In this document: piece by piece, positions 54,085 to 64,000 of the stretch
How positions within the stretch are numbered: the stretch's first letter is position 1
Layout: each line of letters starts with the position of its first letter
Origin: Raffaelea ambrosiae
Taxonomy: Eukaryota > Ascomycota > Sordariomycetes > Ophiostomatales > Ophiostomataceae
Reading direction: 5' to 3'
Assembly: GCA_002778195.1 (NCBI GenBank)
Contig: PCDI01000001.1
Coordinates: forward strand, 4,427,869 to 4,491,868
DNA: 64,000 bases
The notes under the pieces: generated by a model
Told to the model about the DNA's origin: nothing
The model's input: the letters and a program-made list of their open reading frames with translations, nothing else
Databases searched by the model: none
Made by a program: the position numbers and the translations under genes

Positions 54085-56384
54085 ATGGGCATGTAAGTGA
54101 CAGGAAGCCTACGGGAGGGTCTTGTTTACGTGTGGCTCCGCAGTTTTATGCTAGAGAACTCTTCTAACGCGCCATCTCTCTCTCTCTCTCTCTCCAGGCT
54201 CCAGGATCCTTCAGAAAAGTACCGGCCGTTTCCGCCAGTAAACCTGCCAGACCGGCAATGGCCCTCCAAGACGATCACGAAGGCGCCGCGGTGGCTGTCG
54301 ACGGACCTGCGCGACGGCAACCAGAGCTTGGTGGATCCGATGGTAGGTGAACAAGGAAGAAGAGGGCGAGAGGAACACGCTTGAAGGAGAGGAAAAGGGG
54401 AGGTGAACCGGGTCAAGGAGACAAGATGGACTACACAAATGGCCTAGACATCACGACAATTGGACGAATGGAAGGACAGAAGAGAAGAGGGCATTCCAGA
54501 GGACAAACCCAGGGGGGGGGACAGCTCCACGAATACTGACGCACGTCCGCTGCAGAACGGTGACGAGAAATGGACATACTTCAAGATGCTGTGCGAGCTC
54601 GGCTACAAGGAGATCGAGGTCTCCTTCCCGTCGGCGTCCCAGACCGACTTTGACTTTACGCGCCGCCTGATCGAGACCGAGGGCGCCGTGCCCGACGACG
54701 TGTACCTGCAGGTGCTGTCGCCGTGCCGCGAGGACCTGATCCGGCGCACCGTCGAGAGCGTGCGCGGCGCCAAGAAGGCCATCATCCACATCTACCTCGC
54801 CACCAGCGAGTGCTTCCGCCAGGTGGTCTTTGGCTTCACCGAGGCCGAGTCCGTCGAGCTGGCGTCGCGCTGCGCCCGCCTGGTCCGCTCCCTGACCAAG
54901 GACAGCGAGGACCCGGTCGTGCGCGCCACCGAGTGGGCGTTTGAGTTCAGCCCCGAGACCTTTTCGGACACGCGCCTGGACTTTTCCGTCGAGGTCTGCG
55001 AGGCCGTCAAGGCCGCCTGGGAGCCCACCGTCGCGCAGCCCATCATCTTCAACCTGCCGGCCACGGTCGAGATGGCGACGCCCAACGTCTACGCCGACCA
55101 GATCGAGTACTTTGCCCGCCACATCACCCAGCGCGACCGCATCTGCATCTCGCTGCACCCCCACAACGACCGCGGCTGCGCCGTCGCCGCCGCCGAGCTG
55201 GCCCAGATGGCCGGCGCCGACCGCGTCGAGGGCTGCCTGTTTGGCAACGGCGAGCGCACCGGCAACGTCGACCTGGTCACCCTGGCGCTGAACCTGTACA
55301 CCCAGGGCGTCGCGCCCAACATTGACTTTTCCGACCTCAAGCGCGTCATCGGCGTGGTCGAGGTCTGCAACAAGATCCCCGTGCACCCGCGCGCGCCCTA
55401 CGGCGGCTCGCTGGTGGTGTGCGCCTTCAGCGGCTCCCACCAGGACGCCATCAAGAAGGGCTTCCAGAAGCGCGACAAGGACGGGCTCGCGAGCACCGAC
55501 CGCTGGCAGATGCCCTACCTGCCGCTGGACCCGCACGACATTGGCCGCGACTACCAGGCCGTCATCCGCGTCAACTCCCAGTCCGGCAAGGGCGGCGCCG
55601 CCTGGATCATCCAGCAGTACCTGCACCTGGACCTGCCGCGCGGCCTGCAGGTCGAGTTCAGCCGCGTCGTCCAGAGCATGGCCGAGCAGCTGGGCCGCGA
55701 GCTGCTGCCCGTCGAGATCACCGCGCTGTTTGAGCGCACCTACTTCCTCAAGGAGAACCCGCGCTTCGGCCTGATCGACTACAGCATCCTGCCCGACCGC
55801 TCCACCAGCCCGGCCCCGCCCGCGCCCGGCCACACCCAGAACACCAAGAACATGAAGCGGGTGTTCGACGGCGTCGTCACCATCAACGGCCAGGAGCACC
55901 ACGTCACCGGCCGCGGCACCGGTCCCATCTCCAGTCTGGCCGCCGCCCTGCAGCCCGTCATCGGCATCCTGCTCGACGTCAACGACTACAAGGAGCACGC
56001 CGTCGGCCGCGGCTCCAACGTGCGCGCCGCCTCGTACATTGTGTGCTCCGTGGACAACAGCCGCGAGACCGTCTGGGGCGTGGGCGTGCACGAGGACGTC
56101 ATGACCAGCTCGCTGCACGCCCTGTTGAGCGCAGCCAGCAATGTAAGTCTTCAACTCTTCATTTGGTTCTTTTTTTCTCTGTCTTTCCCCCCCCCCCCCC
56201 CCCTTTTCTTTTCTGACTAACTTGCGCCCAGTTTATGAGCAGCCAGCCGGGCACGCCCAAGCTGGCCAAGCCCGTCGCCCAGCGCGTGGCCGACAAGGAG
56301 GCCCAGGCCAACGGCAAGGCCAACGGCACCGCTGCCAAGCCGGACCTGATCCAGGCTCTGGAGGCGCGGGCTGATGAGATGTAG
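54085..56384 (+). CDS. leuC: 2-isopropylmalate synthase
   Basis: Four exons (54085-54092, 54198-54342, 54556-56142, 56232-56384) give 630 residues. The first coding exon is only 8 nt (Met-Gly plus two bases); splicing then gives MGMLQDPSEKYRPF, matching the start of fungal enzymes. WLSTDLRDGNQSL (36-47) carries the catalytic Arg and metal-binding Asp, HPHNDRG supplies the metal histidines, and LFGNGERTGN is the second signature. A C-terminal LeuA regulatory domain (VTGRGTGPISSLAAAL, DYKEHAVGRGS) binds leucine for feedback inhibition. It condenses acetyl-CoA with 2-oxoisovalerate, the first committed step to leucine. No long mitochondrial presequence is visible. The symbol follows Aspergillus; yeast uses LEU4. 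Confidence 0.95.
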
Positions 56385-57092
56385 GCGGTGGGTAATCCCC
56401 ATGGTGAACCCCCCCCCCCATCAAGAAGGGGGGGGGGGGACACATCATTAAGCCAAGAAAGACTTTAAATTTGCATTCCAGGGCCAAAAAAGGAAAAAAA
56501 GAACGGACGAGCATTACCAAAAAAAAAAATTTTTAAATTTGGAAACCCATTTCTACAAAAGTCGTTCCTTTTTTCGCATGAGATTTATTACTACGGGGTG
56601 TTAAATTATCACGGATTGTTCAATATCAAGGGGAATATCAAAGGGGCAATTTGATTTGTTGTTTAGTTGGGGATGTATATGCGATGGTCTTCAAGAAAGC
56701 CATTGAAATGAAGAAGAGTTTGTGAACGGGACAAGAAAGCAATGTAGGAGATTGTAAAAGAACGTGGTAAAAAGCAACAAACATATGGATGTACTATTTT
56801 ATTGATACTGCTGGTCTTTTAATAAAGAGTTCTTCTTTTGGCTATGCTATCCCATGCCATACCGACATACCAACATCACCCCAGTCTATTTCGATCACTC
56901 CTTTTAATTCGCCGTGGTATATGCAGTCATTCTGAGAGAACGGGAACAAGTGTAGGAACAGTAATAAATGACAAGAAAGAAAAGGAACAAGCGTAAAAAG
57001 AAAAGATTCGTGCGGGAAAGGGGGAAAGGAAAAACAAAAAAAAAAAAGGAAAACGTCAAAAGAGGAGGGAGTTGTCGGATGGGTTTCTTCGT
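56385..57092. other. convergent 3' spacer
   Basis: AT-rich region between the isopropylmalate synthase (plus) and CHO2 (minus) stop codons, with poly-C/poly-G runs near 56408-56440. No gene seen. Confidence 0.5.
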
Positions 57093-59067
57093 CTACGTCA
57101 CCGCGACGGCGACATACTGTAAGGGGCCTGTTCCGTTAGCATTCTGTCACAAAAGAAACAGAACTTTTTTCGTTCAAACTCTCTCCCTGCACTTACTAGA
57201 ACTTGCTTCGCGTTGCAGATCCGGAACGCCAGCTTGCGCACCGTCCCGTCCGCCGGCACCACCGCCGGCGCAAACTCGATGCCAAACATGTGCTGGATCG
57301 CATACACCACCCGCCGCGCATACTTGGAGTCCCGCACCACGTGCCCGCCAAACGGCTCGTCGGCCGCGCCGGGCGCAATGTCCGGGTCGCGGTCCAGGCA
57401 GTTCTGCACCACCGGCAGCAGAGCGGCCTCGACGGCCTTTTGGTACAGCTCGTGCGCGTCGGTGGCTGCTGCTGCTGCTGCTGCTGTTGTCGCTGTTGCT
57501 GTTGCTGCCGTCGCGGCCGACTCCTCCACCTCGTCCTCGGCGCTGTCGTCAAACTTGCCGATGCGGACTTCAAACGGCTGCGAGATGGACATGACGTTGT
57601 GGTTGCCGTCGTGGTGGTAGCGGAACTCAAAGACGCCCTGGCGCCACCACAGCTGGTCGCCCTCAAAGACCATCTCGCCCTCGACCAGGTGGTTGTCGGG
57701 CGCGTCGTCGGAGCTGTCCGCCGAGGCAACCGCGTGGCGGTCGGGCGACCGAGAGACCGGCTGGTCCGAGGCCAGGATCCCCCGGTCCTCGGCCCGGTCG
57801 TACACACCCCGGCAGGTCGGCACCCAGCGGCCCAGCGACGACACCTCGGTGACCTCGCGCGAGCCGTTGTCCGTCACCAGGTACAGGCCCACCCAGTCTT
57901 TCTTGCTGTGGTGGGCCGGCGCCGTCCAGCGGACCCGGATGGGCGCGCCATAGGGAAGCACGAGCGTGGTCTTGGAGTCGGGGGTCGCCACTGTGGTGGC
58001 CGTCGCCGTCGCCGTCGTCGGCGACTCCACGGCCAGGCTGTAAAACTTGGGATCGAAGCCGGCCAGGTCGGGAGCCAGACGCGTGATCGTGAGGCGCGCC
58101 GGATACTTGTTGAACAGGGCGGTGGTGTCGCGCACAATGGTGGAGACGCCGGCGGCGAGCTTGGGGCGGGCGGTGTCGACAAACTCCTCGACAAAGTGGC
58201 GGGTCTCGTCGAGGACGCGGTCGACGCTCTGCTGCCACTCCTTGACCGGCGGCGGCAGCGAGTTGCGGATGAACTTGGTGAGGCCGGCCTCGCGGCGCAG
58301 CTTGCGGCCGTAGATCTTCTGCATGTGCGGCTTCTCGACGAACTCGAGGAAGGCCAGGGTGAGCATCTGGCTGAACAGGGCGAGGGCGAAGATGGAGCGG
58401 CTCCAGGTGATGAGGGCGGCGCCCCACAGGCCGGCGGTGCCGATGACGCGCTCCGGGTTGTTGAGGTAGCGGTAGATGGACTTGTAGGTCAGCTTGCCGG
58501 TGCTGTCAAAGAAGAAGTCGCCGTAGAACCAGCCAAACTCGCCGAGCTCGTCGTGGATGCTGGCGGCGGTCCACATCTGCAGGGCCACCAGGCTGAAGCC
58601 CAGAACGTGCTTGAGCGTGGCCCAGCCGTAGTGCCAGTCGTCGGGCACGCTGTACATCTTCCAGCAGGCGGCGATGAAGCTGCCGTGGCACATGGCCATG
58701 CTCAGGTGGTACATGCTCTTCCACTGGCGCCAGGCCTCGTCGCCGCCCTCGCCAAACTTGAGGAAGTGGCGCGTGAACATCTTCTTGCTCGACTGGCGCC
58801 GCAGGATGACGCCCAGGCCGACCGAGTACCACAGCCGCCAGCCGATGGCGTGGGCCAGGAAGAGACCGCGCCACAGGTCGGTGCTCGGAGTGACGGCAGT
58901 CAGGCAGACCAGGTAGGCGACCAGGAGGAGGAGCGAGTAGTCGGTGGAGCGGAACAGGTCCAGGTTGGTCAGGCCCCAGAGGTCGTGCACAGCGGTGGGC
59001 GAGACGGACGTCCGGGCCGGGAGAAGGATGTCGTCGCCGGCGGCACCGCCGTTGGCATTCTGTACAA

Positions 59068-59101
<34 letters not shown>

Positions 59102-60333
59102 TCGTTGTTCTTGCCGAAGGGCGGCGATGCCGTCCTTCTGGTCGCTGTGGGACTGGGAGTCGGCGCGGACGCGCGGCTGGGGCGGGTTGTAGGTCTTCTC
59201 GATGTGGGGATTCTCGACAACGGCGAGGAAGATGAGCTGGGCCAGGTGGGCGACGATGGAGATGAAGAGCACGTCGTAGCTGGCGGCCATCATGGAGATG
59301 CCGTAGTAGCCGGCATAGCCGATGGAGTACATGGGATGGGGCGCCATCTCAAAGACGCCGTCAAAGGTGAGCTCCTGGTCGATGAGATAGAAGAAGTCGC
59401 CCCAGTACCAGGCAAAGTCCTTGACGACGCGGTGGGCGTCGAGCTTGACCCAGAGGTTGAAGCCAAAGAGCGCGATGCCAAAGGTCCAGCGGGTGGCGGC
59501 CATGGCCAGGCCCTCGCCCTCGGGGCGGCTGGCGCACACAATGGCGAACAGGCAGTAGGAGACAAAGTCGCACATGAGGATCAGGTCGACGACGCGGCGG
59601 AAGACGAGCCAGGTGTTGTACTCGAGGGGGGCCTTCTCGAAGACATAGTCGTCCGGGATCTTGGTCTCCAGCTCGCTCTTGATCAGGCCGTACAGCCAGG
59701 GCCGGGGGTTCTCGCCGGTGGCCGGGTCGGCAAACAGGCGCCAGCGCTTGGCCCACTGGACCAGCAGCCGGTACTTGGACTGGACGGTCAGCAGATAGCC
59801 GATGCCGATGTTGTAGGAGGCGCGCCAGAATATGAAGACGGCGGCGAAGACGGGCCGCTTGAGGTGGGCGGGCAGCAGGTAGGCGACCAGGATGTGGATG
59901 CCGAGAACAGCGAGCACGATGGCGTCGGAGAGGTTCTTGGGCTGGCGCGGGTCGAGCAGCTGCGAGACCATGTCGTGGGTCGTCGGGACGGTGAAGACTG
60001 CGTTGTCAGTAACGAGATCGCAAAGGTGAGGGTGCAGGTAGCCAGCGCCAAGCAAGGTGAGCCCAAGGTGAAGGGAAATCGGCAAGGAAGCTTCTTGCCC
60101 AAGCTGCACCTACCCGTCCCGTCCGGCGTCCGGCCGTACGTCTTCTTGAGCTTCTGGGTCTCGGAGGCGACCTGCGACAACGGGACACCAAGCTCATCGT
60201 CGGAATCGTCGGCCACCTCGGCACGCCCAGCCGGCGGTGCTTCTGCGGCATCTGTTGGCGAAACCACCGTGACCTGGCGCTGCCGCAGCAGCCCGGCAGC
60301 CTGCTCGGGCTGGGAGACGGCTCCGGTGCTCAT
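57093..60333 (-). CDS. CHO2: phosphatidylethanolamine N-methyltransferase
   Basis: Three exons (60333-60114, 59997-57197, 57116-57093) give 1014 residues. The last exon encodes only YVAVAVT and the stop. The N-terminus is acidic and soluble. KKTYGRTPDGTVFTVPTTHDMV, created by splicing, opens the conserved region. Two PEMT-type membrane domains follow, each with the GDFFY/GDFFF and RYLNNPERV/EMAPHPMYSIGY segments, and multiple transmembrane helices. A cytosolic C-terminal domain ends in AFRICNAKQVLYV. It sits in the ER membrane and makes the first S-adenosylmethionine-dependent methylation of phosphatidylethanolamine on the way to phosphatidylcholine. Glutamine runs encoded by CAG repeats occur in a mid-protein loop (near + strand 59070-59110), and an Ala run near 57465-57510. 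Confidence 0.95.
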
Positions 60334-60991
60334 GGTGGGCTGCCCGGACTATGGAGCGAGACGGCTTGTGTATGGCAGAGTCGGAGACAGAACGGGGGAG
60401 GTTTGTCTTTCGTCGTCTCCGGAGCTTTGCGGGGAACAAGAGAAAGGAAGCTCAAACGGCTGTCGGTGGCAACAATGAAAGAAACGCCACGACCGCGCTC
60501 AATTGCCGAGAAAAAAAGGGCGACCACGGCTGTCCAGTGCCTGGCGCTCGTGGGCTCGTGGGGGGTTTGTCCTGCAAGCCGGTTTCTGCTGCACAATGGA
60601 TGCGCAAAGCCGTTGGGGAGGGGGGGGGGGCAAACCGTGTCTCGAGCCAAGTTCCCTGGCCTAGCACAGATGACGACACGACAGAACAGAGGATCCAAGC
60701 TCAAGGTGGGGCCATGACAAAGAGAAACAAGCACGGGGAAGACGGGGGAGGCTACAATGGACACGGGTAGTGTGTACACCAAAAAACGGTACTTCTCAGA
60801 AAGACAGAGCTCAAGATGGCCAGAAAACAAGGTTGCCACACAGAAGAGAAGGCAAGCAAAGGAGAAAGTGAGTGTGTGGGTGTGTGTGTGTGCCAGCAAC
60901 GTGGTTCACGGAATGGAGCTGCCTTTTATTGGGCCGTCTCTGGAAACCGGAAGAATGCCAGGACAAGGAAACGAAAAAGACAAGACGAAAC

Positions 60992-61031
60992 GTCATTTGG
61001 TCATTTGGTCATTCGGTCATTTGGTCGTTTC
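60992..61031. repeat. 8-bp tandem repeat, five copies
   Basis: GTCATTTG is repeated five times with small changes (GTCATTCG, GTCGTTTC). Confidence 0.85.
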
Positions 61032-62099
61032 TTTTGTGCGTCCTCTCTTCTTGCTGTTCCACTCGGCCGCCCGGCCGGCCAGTCCCACTCGAGGGGCTGC
61101 ATTTCGTTGAGAAGGCCCAGAAGGGACAGGAAAGGAGCAACCGAAAAAAAAGCGAAAAAAGCGAAGTGGGAAAAGGTTTGTTATGCAAGAAGCTTCTTCG
61201 TTCTTAGCCGCTTTTCACCAGGTTGCTGGCCAGGCACGCGAGCGCACCTCAGATGGGGACTGTCACATGCTTGGAAAACTGCCAAAACAACCCCCCTGGG
61301 AAGACGAATGAGGGGCTGCACTGCACCTCGCCTGTGGGCTCTCCCCAACGGCCCTAAGCCCATAGCGGGAAGCGCCAGCGGCTTTTGCTTGCTGTGGGCT
61401 GGCTGTGGGCTGGCTGTCGACTGGCTGGCTTGCAGGCTAACGCCTCACTAACGACGTGCCTGCAACTCCACTGATAACGATGGAGCCTCATAAGGCCATC
61501 GCAGACTGGCGAGAATTGGAGAATGGTCGAGGATGAACACGGCAGGAATGAAACTGGCATCTTCCAGAAGCAACAGGGAACTGAAGCATAAACGAGTATA
61601 AAGAGACGATTCTCCTCTTCCATCTGTTCCTAACAAGATACGCCACAATATTCCCACGGACCATGCAATGCGACCCAATTTGAGAGTCAACAAAACCGCA
61701 CAAAAAAAAAGAGAAGGGGGAGAGAAAGAGAAAGAAAAAGAAAAAAAAAAGAGGCCTCGATACAGACTCGAACCAAAATGCAACGAGGCAACTCGACGAA
61801 AACAGCATCCCTCGTCATTGGCTGCTGTCGACGCCTCTGCGGTTGCAGGAGAAACCATGCCGTGTCCAGCCAGACGGGCTTTGTTTACATGGTTCCGCAC
61901 CCACCCAGTCAAATCAGGAGCAACCATTTGTGGTGGCACATCACCAGCGTAGTATTATTTATTTACCTCCATCTGCTATTGCTCCTCCTTGGCGCAAGAT
62001 ACGGTTGTCAAGTTGTATCGCCAGTTGTGTGCCACCATAGACACTCTGGTGGAAGAGGATCGGAATGATACGTAGGAAAAGAAGCATTCGCAAACTGTT

Positions 62100-62106
62100 A
62101 TATAAA
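62100..62106 (+). promoter_or_regulatory. TATA box of the polyQ protein gene
   Basis: ATATAAA-type element 134 nt upstream of the ATG at 62240, a usual distance for a fungal promoter with a short leader. Confidence 0.45.
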
Positions 62107-62239
62107 TGGCGCCGTACACTCGAGGAAACCCGGGCTCTCTCAACCGTCGATTCCGTGCAGATTTTCCCACAGCAGTCCGTCCGCGCGCGCAGGCTCGTGT
62201 CCCAAATAGGCAGTTCCCTTGCTACTGCCCAACGCCGGC

Positions 62240-63526
62240 ATGGCTCGCCAGACAAACCCGCCCACCATCCCTCGACGTCTACACCCCCGGTACCAAGACT
62301 ACGAGTTCTCTCCATCGCCGCCACCGGCTCTGCCGCCATGCACTTCACCTCCGCCGAGCTCCACTTCTGCTCCGCCTAGTCCGCGGCCACTGCCGCCACT
62401 TCCGAGCACGAAGCCTGCCCGGGCAACCGAGGCCGACATTCGCAGCTACAGGAGACGGCCACTCTTGCCACTGCCAGACACAAATGGAGAACAGCAGCCC
62501 TTGCCGAGAAAGAGACCACGGCAGAGAGCAGTCCATGGACAGGAGCAACAGCAACAGCACCAGCAACAAAAGCAGCAACAGCAACAAAAGCAGCAGCAGC
62601 AACAAAAGCAGCAACATGGAACGCAAGAGCGCCAGAGAGAGCATGAAGCCCATGGTCGCAATACAGAGCGGGAAACGCGAGTGCGTCGCCACAGGACAGA
62701 CGCAGCAGCAACGGCAGTGGCAGTAACAGCAGCACCGGCACCATCGCAGCATCGCCCAACAGCCGATCACCATCAGCAGAGGCGACCGTCTCCCATGGAC
62801 AGCCTCCGCCTGCGGCCCTCCCGGGACAACCTCGTCCAGGTTGTCCTCCCACACGAGAAGCTCGCCCAGTCGGCCGAAGCACGCCTTCTCCTGGCGGAAG
62901 CCAGGCAGCAGTTTGGACTGGCGAGAGACCACCTCCACGAGGCCTTGCGCATATCCATGGACGTGCTGCGGATCACACCCCATCTCGTCTCGGAGAGGCA
63001 TCTCTGCTCACAGGTGGATCTGCCCCCTCAGCACCACCAACGCCTGCTGCGCGACAAGGAAAATAGGGTAGTGGAAGAAGAAGGGGACAAAGACTTGAGC
63101 CAAGACCTGAGCCAAGACTTGAATCGAGACTCGGGCAGGGAAAACAAACTCAGCAAGGAGAGAAGAATAGCACGGAAACCTGTGGCCAAGGCGTCCAGCC
63201 GGACTCTGCGGGAGAAGACGTCCTCCAACATCTCGGAATGGGCCGCGAAGAGCACTCGCAGCCTGCACACAATGGGGTCACAGCAGCCACGGAAGAGAGA
63301 AACAAGCCCGCACAGTCTCGGGCCCGGTCGAGTGCGATTTGCCCACCAGGAAGACGCCGCATCCGATACAGCAACAACAGTGACAACTACACCGGAGAGC
63401 CAAGGCGGACGCGACCGGAGAAGACGGGTCCGAAAACAAAGGAGACAGCGGAAGGATGACGACAACAACGACAGCGACAAGAAGGAGGAAGAAGATCGCC
63501 GACTCTTCTGGTTCTTTTCCTACTGA
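62240..63526 (+). CDS. Pro-rich, polyglutamine orphan protein
   Basis: A single exon gives 428 residues and no recognised domain. The first 70 residues are Pro/Ser-rich. Residues about 103-130 form a Gln tract broken by Lys, encoded by CAG/CAA repeats. A more ordered segment (about 190-260) has an amphipathic, probably helical stretch (LAQSAEARLLLAEARQQFGL, followed by HLHEALRISMDVLRI). The last 100 residues are basic and Ser/Thr-rich, with an acidic-basic tail ending RRLFWFFSY. Composition suggests a disordered nuclear or scaffold protein. A TATA box lies upstream. Codon use and an unbroken frame of this length support coding, but there is no family evidence. Confidence 0.6.
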   Translation: MARQTNPPTIPRRLHPRYQDYEFSPSPPPALPPCTSPPPSSTSAPPSPRPLPPLPSTKPARATEADIRSYRRRPLLPLPDTNGEQQPLPRKRPRQRAVHGQEQQQQHQQQKQQQQQKQQQQQKQQHGTQERQREHEAHGRNTERETRVRRHRTDAAATAVAVTAAPAPSQHRPTADHHQQRRPSPMDSLRLRPSRDNLVQVVLPHEKLAQSAEARLLLAEARQQFGLARDHLHEALRISMDVLRITPHLVSERHLCSQVDLPPQHHQRLLRDKENRVVEEEGDKDLSQDLSQDLNRDSGRENKLSKERRIARKPVAKASSRTLREKTSSNISEWAAKSTRSLHTMGSQQPRKRETSPHSLGPGRVRFAHQEDAASDTATTVTTTPESQGGRDRRRRVRKQRRQRKDDDNNDSDKKEEEDRRLFWFFSY

Positions 63527-63815
63527 TCGCGAACACACAAAGATCATCACAGACATACAAGGCGTGCTGTTGAGCGATTTCGTTTTCGGCAGAAAAGGAG
63601 TGCACGCCATAATACTAGAATTCTTCTGCAATGCGACTGTTCGATCTTGTGGTTCTTGTCCATTGCCCCAGACAGTAAAGAAACCACGCCAACGTGTACA
63701 CACATATTTTTTTTTCTTCTTTTTGCCAATCTATGCTTTCCTCTCCCCTGCCCCTCCAGTCTACCACTCGTACTACTGCTCCCACTCTCGTTCTCGTCGT
63801 CTTCTACTTCTTCCT
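63527..63815. other. convergent 3' spacer
   Basis: T-rich gap between the orphan gene (plus) and the eIF3g gene (minus). No feature seen. Confidence 0.5.
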
Positions 63816-64000
63816 TTACGTCGCCTTCTTGGCAAACTCCACCCGCAAAATCAAATGCTTGAAACCGAACCCGTCCATCTTGGCGCATGCCTTGACCGCG
63901 TCCGTCCGGTCCGCAAAGCTCACAAACGCAAAACCCTTGGCCAGGCCCGTGTCCCGATCCTTGGCCAGAAACACGCGCGTGACCCGCCCGAAGCGCTCAA
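63816..64000 (-). CDS. TIF35: eIF3 subunit G, C-terminal RRM (partial, runs off the edge)
   Basis: The minus strand from the right edge to TAA at 63816 encodes about 61 residues of an RNA-recognition motif. It contains FGRVTRVFLAKDRDTGLAKG, then FAFVSFADRTDAVKACAKMDG (RNP1-type GFAFVSF) and GFKHLILRVEFAKK. The order and the ending match the last part of eukaryotic initiation factor 3 subunit g, whose RRM is C-terminal. In the eIF3 complex it helps scanning and 40S binding. The zinc-knuckle N-terminal half and the start codon lie outside the window. Another RRM protein is possible, but the C-terminal ILRVEFAKKA is characteristic. Confidence 0.8.
   Translation of the reverse strand, partial: ERFGRVTRVFLAKDRDTGLAKGFAFVSFADRTDAVKACAKMDGFGFKHLILRVEFAKKAT

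Larger units (their letters stand above)
60334..62239. other. 1.9-kb gene-free region between CHO2 and the polyQ protein gene
   Basis: It holds the CHO2 promoter, a poly-G run (60614-60632), an 8-bp repeat at 60992-61031 and purine runs near 61700-61752. Several frames of 100-210 codons cross it without domain or splice support. Confidence 0.45.

Noticed and set aside
54451..56154. 567-codon open frame on the minus strand
   Set aside because: Antisense of the isopropylmalate synthase exon; composition-driven, no domain.
57203..60478. 1091-codon open frame on the plus strand
   Set aside because: It is the antisense shadow of CHO2; GC-rich codon bias leaves the opposite strand open. The product is Val/Gly/Ala/Arg-rich with no domain.
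1..64000. CRISPR arrays, bacterial operons or riboswitches
   Set aside because: The window is fungal nuclear DNA; repeats seen are simple tandem or intronic repeats without spacer structure.

Overview
The window is nuclear DNA from a filamentous ascomycete (Pezizomycotina, most likely Sordariomycetes; genus not determinable from the sequence alone). Genes are GC-rich and monocistronic. They are cut by short introns (mostly 50-130 nt) with GTRNGT-like donors and CTRAY-like branch sites, and lie between AT-rich spacers full of homopolymers. Protein families are typically fungal: CFEM, fungal_trans regulators, a Chi42-like GH18 chitinase, CHO2, a leuC-type isopropylmalate synthase, an Ysc84-type protein and a REI1-like zinc finger. 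All exon structures were worked out by hand from GT/GC-AG sites, reading frame and family continuity. Each multi-exon model closes to a whole number of codons.

Layout, left to right. 0-11 kb: a 49-residue aspartate-rich repeat peptide behind a TATA box, a thioesterase-like protein, an MFS monocarboxylate-type permease, an SDR, tRNA-Gly(GCC), a short REI1-like zinc-finger protein, and a frame-broken serine-protease-like gene. 11-21 kb: an Ysc84/SYLF protein, an FAD monooxygenase divergent from a C2H2/fungal_trans regulator, and a CFEM membrane protein. 21-25 kb: a sialidase-type protein divergent from a sugar-porter MFS gene.

26.7-34.5 kb is the most interesting region. A PhyH-type 2-oxoglutarate oxygenase (PhnY/TmpA-like) is divergent from an HD-domain diiron oxygenase (PhnZ/TmpB-like). 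Next to them a Zn2Cys6 regulator is divergent from a phosphate:H+ symporter-family permease. Together they read as an import, hydroxylation and C-P bond-cleavage module with its own regulator: a candidate fungal organophosphonate-use cluster.

34.7-42.7 kb looks like a turnover zone of signalling and NLR-like genes: a 3' fragment of an AAA ATPase, a protein kinase with a long C-terminal extension, an uncharacterised 671-residue protein, and a frame-broken NACHT-ankyrin remnant. 42.8-52.4 kb is catabolic: an ATZ/TRZ-type amidohydrolase, a chitinase, an amidohydrolase-2 (hydroxybenzoate decarboxylase-type) protein and an FAD-dependent oxidoreductase. 54-64 kb is mostly housekeeping: leucine biosynthesis (2-isopropylmalate synthase), CHO2 phosphatidylethanolamine methyltransferase, a polyQ orphan protein, and the 3' end of the eIF3g gene running off the right edge.
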